64,000 bases of DNA from Symbiodinium natans (Eukaryota; Sar; Dinophyceae; Suessiales; Symbiodiniaceae): assembly GCA_905221605.1 (NCBI GenBank), contig CAJNDS010000324.1:659640-723639 (forward strand), written 5' to 3'. This document shows positions 31,661 through 40,200 of the stretch, one piece after another. The translations under genes were made by a program, and so were the position numbers. The stretch's first letter is position 1, and each line of letters starts with the position of its first letter. Below the pieces are notes generated by a model. The model made no database searches. It was not told the origin of the DNA and saw only the letters and a program-made list of their open reading frames with translations.

Positions 31661-32830
31661 GCCCTAAACCCTAAACCCTAAATTCTAAACCCTAAGCCCT
31701 AAGTCCTCAACCCTAAACCCTATAAAACCCTTTAGTGCTTCCGGCAACCCCGAAGGTTTTAGAGTTTTAGAGGAGCAGCCGTGCCCTGAACCCTAAACCC
31801 TAAATCCTAAACCCTAAGCCCTAAGCCGTCAACCCTAAACCCTAAAACCCTTTAGTGTTTCCGGCAACCCTGAAGGTTTTCGAGTTTTAGAATTTATATT
31901 TCTGATTGAGTGTTTAGGGTTTAGGGTTTAGGGTTTAGGGTTTAGGGTTTAGGGTTTAGGGTTTAGTGTTTAGGGTTAAAAAATATTGGAAAACACCTGA
32001 CAAAAATATGCGAATAAAATAGAAACATCTATTTTCCAAATACTGATTATAGAGGAGGTACTTTTAAAGCGCCAACCCGAGGGAAGTTTAGGGTTTAGGG
32101 CTTAGGGCTTAGGGTTTAAGGGGCAGCCTGAACCCTAAACCCTAAATCCTAAACCCTACGCCCTAAGACCTCAACCCTAAACCCTAAAACCCTTTAGTGT
32201 TTCCGGCAACCCTGAAGGTTTTCGAGTTTTAGAATTTTATATTTCTGATGGAGTGTTTAGGGTTTAGGGTTTAGGGTTTAGGGTTCAGTGTTAAGGGTTA
32301 AAAAAATATTGGAAAACACCTGACAAAAATAAGCGAATAAAATAGAAACATCTGTTTTCCAAATACTGATTATAGAGGAGGTACTTTTAAAGCGCCAACC
32401 CGAGGGAAGTTTTAGGGTTTAGGGTTTAGGATTTAGGGTTTAAAGGGCAGCCTTGCCCTGAACCCTAAACCCTAAATCCTAAACCCTAAGCCCTAAGCCC
32501 TCAACCCTAAACCCTAAAACCCTTTAGTGGTTCCGGCAACCCTGAAGGTTGTAGAGTTTTAGAGGGGCAGCCTTGCCCTGAACCCTAAACCCTGAATCCT
32601 AAGCCCAAAACCCTCGACTCCAAACCCTAAAACCCTTTAGTGTTTCCGGCAACCCTGAAGGTTTTAGAGTTTGAGAGGGGCAGCCTTGCCCTGAACCCTA
32701 AACCCTAAACCCAAAACCCTCAACTCTAAAACCCTTTATATAGTGTTTCAGGCTACCCTGAACGTTTTAGAGTTCCACCGGGGCAGCTTTGCCCTAAACC
32801 CTCAACCCTAAACCCTAAACCTGAAAGCAA
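31661..32830 (+). repeat. Nested tandem blocks with CCGGCAACCCTGAAGG motif
   Basis: A block of roughly 115-120 bp containing CCTTTAGTGTTTCCGGCAAC and GGCAGCCTTGCCCTGAACCC occurs at least five times (near 31742, 31860, 32203, 32532 and 32648). A longer block with AATATTGGAAAACACCTGAC and GGTACTTTTAAAGCGCC is present at about 31890-32090 and 32230-32410. CCCTAAA and TTTAGGG words are embedded. No gene is seen. Confidence 0.85.
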
Positions 32831-32970
32831 ACAACAGATGCAAAGGAGGACTGGTGAGAGTAGAGGTGCAGCTGGGACAGAGACGGGGGGGAGGGAGCAC
32901 TTCGTGAGAACATGCAGCATCCCGTGTCAAGCCTATTGTACCTCATTGATCTCTATATCCTTTCATTGCC

Positions 32971-34179
32971 ATGGCACCTAAGATGAAGAAGCCAGCAGCA
33001 GCCGAAGATGCACCCTTGCCAAAGGGTACCGAAGCCAAGAAGCGACCAAGCGGTTCGCCCTCGGAAGAGGGCTTGGAGCCCTTGAGAAAGAAGGCCTCCT
33101 TGGCAAAGGGGGCAGGCCTCACCGATGAGAAGCTGCAAGCCCTCAAGGAGATGTCCCTCAAGGAGAAGGTCGCCGCCATTGCTGCCGAGAATCCCGAGGA
33201 TGTCGAGGCAGCCACAGAGGCCTTGGGACAGGTCGTCACCCCCGCCGAGAAGCAGGGCCTGTGGCAGAAGCACAAGACCTACCTCAACAACAACCCCTCG
33301 GAAAAGGGTGAGCACGAGCAGCTGAGCAAGAAAGAAAAGGGCGAGGCCATCTTGTCCTGGTTCTTGCGAAAGAGCCCAACCTATGCTGTTGAGAAACACA
33401 GCCGCGAGGCAAAGAGTACCCTTGAGAGAAAGGACAAGTGGCTCTCGCAGAAGCAGGTCGATGGCAAATGGACCGAGGCGGAGCAGGGCATGCTCATCGA
33501 GTCCGGGAGGCTCATCTGGCGAGAAGACCCGACAACCCCAGGGCTCTACGAGTACAAGGACACTCAAGACTTCGTGGGCCGCCACAGTGTCTCCGACCGG
33601 TCCTCTTGGGAAAGAGTCAAAGAGGAGCAGCTCGCAGACGAGAAAAGCTGGGAGGATGCCTTGGGAGGTGCCTTTCTTCGCAAGGTGTCCTTGTCAAAGG
33701 GTCTCGGCAAGGGAAGTGCCGACCAGGGCGAGACTTCCTTTGCAAAAGGGCACGGCAAGGCGACTGCCAAGGCCAAGACCAAGGCCAAGGCCAAGGCTAG
33801 GGCCTTGGCTCTCGAGGATGGCCAGGCCGACGACCCCCCCACAAAGGAGGAGCAGGCCAAAGAGGCCTTGGCAAAGGCTCGCAAGATGAGAGACCTCATC
33901 TCGTCGACCACAAGCAACCTGGAAGAGGCCTTGACAAAGGCCAAGGGCTCCCAGTGGGTTTCGCAGGGCCACATCAGCGAAGCCAATGCCATCCTCAAGT
34001 CCTTGGAGAGGGAGATGCAGCAGATGAAGCAGCACATCGCCGACCCGAATGTGGATGTGCAGGAATTGAAGAAGGCCATGCTCGGCTCGGCAGCTGTGGT
34101 CAAGGAGGCCAAGGATGAGGTCAGGGAGATCATGAGTCTCTCCAGCAAAGCATCCTCGAGGGCAAGCGGGGCGAAGTGA
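32971..34179 (+). CDS. 402-aa lysine- and alanine-rich coiled-coil protein of the CACTA-like element
   Basis: An uninterrupted frame runs from ATG 32971, in a good CCATGG context, to TGA 34177-34179. The protein is highly charged. The first 50 residues are Lys/Pro-rich. Residues about 50-210 are helical with conserved-looking Trp residues (SWFLRKSP, KWLSQKQVDGKWTEAEQG, IWREDPTTPGLYEYKD). Residues about 265-290 are a KAKTKAKAKA tract. The C-terminal 100 residues look like coiled coil. No family was recognised. Hairpins contribute PLPKG, PSEEG, SLAKG, SLSKG and FAKG peptides (33012-33027, 33057-33072, 33098-33109, 33689-33700, about 33737). It lies between the HAD-like gene and the putative transposase on the same strand, so it may be an accessory nucleic-acid-binding protein. 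Confidence 0.75.
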   Translation: MAPKMKKPAAAEDAPLPKGTEAKKRPSGSPSEEGLEPLRKKASLAKGAGLTDEKLQALKEMSLKEKVAAIAAENPEDVEAATEALGQVVTPAEKQGLWQKHKTYLNNNPSEKGEHEQLSKKEKGEAILSWFLRKSPTYAVEKHSREAKSTLERKDKWLSQKQVDGKWTEAEQGMLIESGRLIWREDPTTPGLYEYKDTQDFVGRHSVSDRSSWERVKEEQLADEKSWEDALGGAFLRKVSLSKGLGKGSADQGETSFAKGHGKATAKAKTKAKAKARALALEDGQADDPPTKEEQAKEALAKARKMRDLISSTTSNLEEALTKAKGSQWVSQGHISEANAILKSLEREMQQMKQHIADPNVDVQELKKAMLGSAAVVKEAKDEVREIMSLSSKASSRASGAK

Positions 34180-34804
34180 CCTTGCAACAGGCCCTAAGCC
34201 CTTGAAAAAGGGCCTTGAGCTCTGCTGCATGGCTTGCTATAGCTGCTATGGTAGACCCTTAACCAACAACCCTGTAAGCCTGACCCAACCCTTCAAGCTC
34301 TAGGGCTTGGGAGTAAACCGTAAGCCCTAGACCCTATATAATCCTAGACCCAAACCCTTTAGGCCTTTGGGCTTGGGATGTATGCAAGCCAGCTGTACAG
34401 TGTTTTTGACACTCTGCCAGATCGAGCCATTGGCAGACCCAAAAATAAACAGTACCTGCTGCCGGGGGGGGTGGAATCATTTTCAGGAGTTTCAGGTTTA
34501 GGCTGGCTCGGGGGGGCTTTTGGGTTGGGAGTTGGAGGTAGGGCTGAGGGTTTAAGGACTTTAGGCTTGAGGACTTTGGCTCTAGAGTTTAGGGTGGGGT
34601 GTAGGGTTGAGGTTTTGGGGGTAGACTTTTAGGGTTTGGGGCTTAGGGTTTTAGCTTGTTGGCTTGATGGACTGACATCTTATCATATAAGGCTTTAGCC
34701 CTCCTAGGGTTTAGGGCTTCGGGCTGAGGCTAGTCCCAACCAATCCACGACACTGAGCCCAAAACCTTTTTTTTAGTCATTCGAAACCCCCAGCTGTCAG
34801 GACT
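34180..34804 (+). other. Intergenic or intronic DNA before the putative transposase
   Basis: A hairpin GCCCTTGAAAAAGGGC lies at 34198-34213, followed by degenerate TTTAGGG-like repeats at about 34500-34720. The segment ends with GCTGTCAG before GAC, a good acceptor, so an upstream exon of the next gene may exist within it or further upstream. Confidence 0.45.
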
Positions 34805-36903
34805 ATGCCATGTGCAAGCCCCTTTGGTTCAAACCGTGTTCCTTTTACAAGAAGATCCCTTTTGCAAGGGAATTTCATGCCGCCGGTCGGTGCCAAACGG
34901 CTTCGTGGATGGCAGCTGGACATAGAAGCTGGAAGAGCCGAGCAGTCCCACCTTGAGAAAGGTGAGCAGCCAACACACAGTGCTTTGGCAGGTGCACTGC
35001 TGGCACTCTGGAGCCATGGCAAGCTCTCGGCCACCATGCTGCAGTGGCTGGCTATGCAGGCTGTGCTTGATGGAGCTCAGCACGAGGAGCTGGCAGCCAT
35101 GGCCAAGACCGGGGCCTATGGGTCAAGTCCTGGCAACTGCCACCGCGATTTGATGACCCGGTTCTGCAAGGACATGCCCTTGACAAAGGGCAACGTGGTC
35201 TCGGTTCCTGCAGTAGACCCGAAGACCAGCAAAACTGTGCAGGTCGATGCCACAGTTTTCCTGCCACATGTTCTTTTCTCGTCTCTCGACGACTACGACA
35301 TGTTCCCCGACCTCTTCGGCTTGGCGAATTTGGAAAAGTTCTGGAGTCTTGCAGAGAAGACGGGTGACGACAGGCTGAAACAACACCCCTTGTTAAAGGG
35401 GCCTGGCTGGAAGGAGAAGACTGTGCCACTTTTCGTGCACGGTGATGCTGCCGAGTTCCAGTCCCGAGATTCGCTCATGATCTGGTCCTTTGGGTCTTTG
35501 TTGTGTGGCCTTTCTTCTTTGCTGTCTCACTTCATGCTGGCATGCTTCCCGAAGTCTTGCTCCACTGCAGGTACCTGGGATGCAAATATCTTGATGCCGA
35601 TCCCTAAACCCTACAATCTTAAAACCCTATAAACCTTGACCCCAGGCCCCAAGACCGAAACCCCAAACCATCAACCCAGTCTTGCTCCGCTGGAGGTACC
35701 TGGGATGCCATCATGAAGTGGGTGGCGTGGAGCTTCGAGGCCCTTGGCAAAGGGCAACACCCGACCCATGACCCGGAGGGCAATCCCTTGAAAAAGGGTT
35801 CTCCATTTTTCGAGAGCAGGGGCCAGCCCTTGACAAATGGCGGCTACAAGGGTGTTATCTGGAGCATTCAGGGCGACCAGGAATTTTTTTCCAACACCCT
35901 CGGCCTCCCGCATTGGCGAAATGCGAGCCCCTGTTGGCTGTGCGATGCAAAGCTCAGCACAGACAAGCCTGAAAAATCTGTGAAGACCTTGGACATTTGT
36001 AAGCAGGACTACTGCTTCACCACGAACCGGCAGGCGATGGAGAGTCCTCGAAGCAAGCACCCACTCTTCGGCTTGCCAGGGTGCTCGTCGCACATGGTCC
36101 GTGGTGATGCACTACACATCCTATTCTGTAAGGGTGTCTACAGCCACTTTTTAGGCTCCGTTCTGCACTACCTTTGCTGGTACCCCTCCCTTGCAAAAGG
36201 GAAGGCCTCTGGGAAAGGAAAGGGCACTGCTTGCAAATCCCCAGCTGAACGTTTAGCACTGATTTTCGAGCTCATCCAGGCTAAGTACAAGGCACTGGGC
36301 TCGCCAACCCGCTTGACCAACCTCAAGCTCTCGATGTTCGTTGACAAGCAAAAGCCTCATCAAAGCCCTCCTTTCCTGGAGATCAAAGGCGCGGAGGGCA
36401 AACACCTCCTGCCTGCACTTGCGAAAGTGTGCCAGGAAGGCCTTCTCGACGAAAAAATCCCTTGCGAAAGGGAGATGTCCAGAGCCTTGAGGGCCATGGA
36501 CAAGCTTGTCCAGCTCTGGGACATGTCCGACATGTTCTTGTCTCACAATGATTTTGTAAAAAATCTGGAGTTTGCATCTGAGTTTTTGCAAGCCTATGAA
36601 GCTCTTTCACAGTGGGCTCAGGAGCATGAGAAGCTTCTTTTCCACACCGTTATGAAGCATCACATGCTCATGCATTTGGCCCGAGGTGCAAAGCACCTGA
36701 ATCCTCGGAGCCACTGGTGCTTTAAGAGTGAAGACTTTGTTGGCCGGGTTGCTGCACTAACACATAGTGTCAGCATGGGGGTGAAATCCACCAACCTTTG
36801 CAAAAAGGTTGCGCCCAAATACCGGATTTTGCTGCACATGCTTCTGACTCGTGAAGGGTTCGACCAGATGCAGAGGCAAGTGCAGCCTGTCCAGGACGAT
36901 TGA
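34805..36903 (+). CDS. Putative transposase of the CACTA-like element, 657 aa, two exons
   Basis: Exons 34805-35570 and 35696-36903 join in phase to 658 codons including TGA 36901-36903. Segments that look like conserved transposase blocks are VHGDAAEFQSRDSLMIWSF (end of exon 1), WSIQGDQEFFSNTLGLPHW followed by a CWLC metal-binding-like pair (about 35850-35950), GDALHILFCKGVYSHFLG, and a C-terminal helical region with SHNDFVKN and HTVMKHHMLMHL. Acidic residues in HGD and QGDQE are candidates for a DDE triad, but I cannot assign all three. Its position beside the right TIR fits a transposase. A further upstream exon is possible because 34801 follows an AG acceptor. PLTKG, PLLKG, PLKKG and SLAKG peptides mark in-frame hairpins (35176-35191, 35386-35401, 35785-35798, 36187-36202). 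Confidence 0.65.
35571..35695 (+). other. 125-nt GT-AG intron flanked by a 30-bp direct repeat
   Basis: The intron begins GTACCTGG and ends GCTGGAG. A 30-bp direct repeat with two mismatches (35554-35583 and 35679-35708; GTCTTGCTCC, then GGTACCTGGGATGC) spans both splice sites. The interior holds CCCTAAACCCT and related words. Removing 125 nt restores one frame across two otherwise separate ORFs. Confidence 0.85.
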
Positions 36904-36999
36904 CCCTTGCGAAAGGGCAACAGCTGCATCTGCGAGAGTGTGCAAAAATGACTGGCCCGAGCTGATCTTGCACATGCACATGTGTAGGATATATATATA

Positions 37000-37143
37000 T
37001 ATATTGAAAATTCATCGCTTCCTCAGGTTGATTTTATATATTGATTTTGGTCTGGGTTCAACTGATCATAAATATTGATTTTTTTTCCCGCCGAAATCAA
37101 TTTATTATATTGAAAAAACTCGGAAATCAATATGAGCCGAACC
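37000..37143 (+). repeat. Right subterminal repeat region
   Basis: About five TATTGAT words lie in either orientation, including AATCAATATGAGCC followed by CATATTGATT as at the left end. A short TA tract lies at about 36990-37002. Confidence 0.75.
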
Positions 37144-37176
37144 ATATTGATTGTAATCAATATTCGATGCACAGGG
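37144..37176 (-). repeat. Right terminal inverted repeat of the CACTA-like element
   Basis: Read inward it begins CCCTGTGCATCGAATATTG and matches the left end at 31 of 33 positions. It is followed by AAA and then by the resumed LTR-element sequence. Confidence 0.85.
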
Positions 37177-37243
37177 AAAGGATTCGGTGGCAGAGTCTAC
37201 CACTGTACGTCTTCAGAATCCAGAAGAGCCAATAGAAAATTGG

Positions 37244-40200
37244 ATGGCTCGCAACCAACACTTGTGGGTGTATACACCTCACGTAAGTGACGTGATGATC
37301 AAGCTTGGTGTGACCAATGTCAAGGAGCTACAAGAGTATATCTTCGTGGAGGATTTGGTGGAAAAAGGGGTTAACAAGGTGACGGCCTGCAAAATTCTGC
37401 AATTGGTGGGTGGTGTCCATTACCGGCCAATGTCGCCGGATGTGGCTGTTTCTACCAACGCATCGGTACGCATGGAGCAATCTTCTGGAAGCCGGGAAGC
37501 TGGAAGAGGGGCGGTGAGAACTATCTCTCAGGTGCGTGAAGCTGAAGGTCCTGGTACAAAGGAGATGCCGCGAGGGTCTTATCGAGAGATTTTCGACACA
37601 GGCAAGTTCCGTGACGCTTGGACGCTTGCGCAGAGGTCCCCGCTGTGCGTGCAGAGGTTGCGATTGGTGGGAGTTGGAATGCCACCGGTGAACCCGCCAA
37701 CAAAGGCGTGTAGGTCAAGATCAAACCCTGTTAGAAGGGGAAGGCCCTTGCTGGATCGGAAACAGGTGCGACTGGTGCCACGCTCTCGCTCACATCGGCG
37801 TGCGCAGCCAGCGGAGGTGGTGGAAAAGCCAAAGCCACTGGAACCGGTAAAGCCTCGTGGTGGTTTGTCGTATCCATTCAGCAGAGCGTGGGCAGATGTG
37901 GTGGATGATGATGATCAGACGGGAGCTCTGGTCTCCTATGCTGATTCCTCAGGTGATTCAAGCGAGGAAGAAACCAACAGCGCGCGACACCTGTGGGAAA
38001 CCTTTTTGAGAGAAAGGGAATCACAAAGAACTGAGACAAGTGGCAATGTTCCACTTGCTGGTTCTTCAAGCTCCAATGATGGGCAGAAAAAATCGGTTCA
38101 CCTTGGCGAAGAGCGCGACAAAGCGTCGCGGGGGGAGACCCGCCAAGAAGTGACTTCTCAAGTTTTTTCGCTACCACAACCTTCTCGTCGAACTGAGCAG
38201 TCTCAAAAAAGAGCAAGGGATGGCTCAGTTATAGTTGGTTCGCTGGCGGTGGGCTCCACGGATGAGGTTTTACCTGGGCAAGGTGTTGCTGGACAGGTGA
38301 ACGTATCTGAAAGCGCTCAAGTTCTACCTGGGCAAGATGTGGCTGGACAGGAGACGGCGCTGGAAGGAGCAGTACAAATTCCTGGCGAGGAGACTGACCA
38401 AAAAGAAGGAGAAGGTGGGAGCAATGAACTCCGTGGTGATGGTACGAAGATATTGGATGGTCTTCCGGTGAAGAAGGGCCATCAGCAATTGCTTACCAAA
38501 GGCCTTCTGAATCGGATTTATTGGAAGGTTGCTGTCGGCAAGTTGCCTGTGGGGCAAAAGGATTGTCAGAAGGGGTCCAATAAAATGGATCGAAATTTGG
38601 TTATTAGCATGTCATCCGAAGGTGCAAGCGAACAGGATTTGAACCTGGCACTGGTGGACGATGCTGATCAGTCAATGGATGATGGTACATTGGTGGTTAT
38701 GGCGTATGACCCACGAACGCTGATTCAGTCGCCAACAACTGATTGGGTTACGCGTCGCGGTTTGACCGATCGTGCCATCTGGCCGGCAATAGCGACTGCA
38801 GCGCAGAGGATATGTGCTGAAATGGTTCAAGTGGATGAACTGAATGCCCAGTTGGAGACTGGGAGACTCCTTTTTCAAAGGAGAGATCAAGGACATTATG
38901 GAGATTTGCATCATCCGTTCCATGAAGATCCGTGCTTGCCGGTGGTGGGAAATTATCCTCTTTCGGTGATGGGTGCATTGCTATCTCCTGGCCTGGAAAG
39001 GGAATTCAGAAATACTGAAAAGTTTGGAACTGCTATGGAGGCAATAGCCTACGATTGGAGTCGCAGTCCAGGCATGGAAGTACATGTTGAACTTATGGCG
39101 AGGGTAGCCAAATTGGTTGCTCCGTTCCTTACCCTAGGAGGCCAAGGGTTGGTGGTGAATTCAGAATTTCTCTGGCAGCGCGGGAGGAACCAAATGATGG
39201 AGTTCCTTCAGGCGGCGACTTGTGCTGATCAATTGGAGGTTCTCTGGAAAAGGATGGACGACGATGCTGATGAGGAAGTGGATCCTTCAGGGATGGTGCT
39301 GGAGATCCCCGAACAGCAAGATGCGGTATTTGAACAAGGGATCAATGAATCCCCTATTCCCATCGAAGATGCTGGAAGTGAGACAATTGGTGACACTGGA
39401 AGTGATGGCAAAGCGCCAGAAGTTTCTCCAGAAGAGGAGACATCCAGTGGTTCATCAAGATTGGCTGGCACCAGAATGTTCTTGTGGTCGGTGTATTCTC
39501 GTGTCGCTTCCAACTGGGATTTCTCTATGCAGGACCGCGCTACGGGTAGGATCTTTGACAGCACGAAGGGGTATCCTGGTGAAGGACCGGACAATGGTGA
39601 CGATTATTCCTCTAAGAGGAACTTACCCTGGATCTCTGAAGATTACCTCGACGAAGTGGTGTCAAAAAAGATGGAAAGGTCTTCAGATATGGAAGGGTTG
39701 AATGGGTTTGTTCCGGAAAGTGAGGGACAGTCGGAAAGGGTAGAGGTGGAGAATGTTACTGCCTCTAGAATTCTTATGGCTCTTTGGAAAAAGGGATATA
39801 GAGCTGGGTATAGGAGGTTGTGTCGTTCAAATGTATCTGGACCCAAGGTTGGAGCAATGAATCATCCAATCAAAAAGGTGCGGAAGATCGGCACTAGAAA
39901 GGCCTTCTTGAAAACGTTCAATGTTTTTGGATCGTCTCAGAATGGCTCAGGAGCTGGTGGGAAACCAATCATGAAGGTGATAGGACCAAGGCCAGGTTTT
40001 CCAGCTGTTCTTGATGCATCAAACATTGATAGCACCTTGGGTAAAAAAGGTAGTTCTCCAGATCATGGCAATGTCCATGTAGTGCGGGATTGTTCGATGG
40101 ACCGTCTTGAAGCAGAACGTTTGTCAAAAAGGAGACAAGGTATCTGCTATTGGTTTGCAAAAGGGAACAATCGCTGCAAGTTTGGTGAGAACTGCAAATT

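Larger units (their letters stand above)
24054..37176 (+). mobile_element. CACTA-like DNA transposon of 13.1 kb inserted in the LTR element
   Basis: The ends are 33-bp inverted repeats beginning CCCTGAGCCTCGAATATTG on the left and, read inward, CCCTGTGCATCGAATATTG on the right, with two mismatches. AAA flanks both ends (24051-24053 and 37177-37179), a 3-bp duplication typical of the CACTA/EnSpm superfamily, although the termini are CCCTG rather than CACTA. Subterminal regions on both sides carry many TATTGAT words. It holds four plus-strand genes and telomere-like repeats. About 40 CCCTT-GNNA-AAGGG hairpins lie within it. A third TIR at about 25942-25974 faces the left end, so a smaller unit (24054-25974) may be nested or may form half of a composite element. 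Confidence 0.8.

Noticed and set aside
33564-34230. Long minus-strand frames opposite the 402-aa gene
   Set aside because: Antisense shadows produced by the GC-rich codon use of the plus-strand gene.
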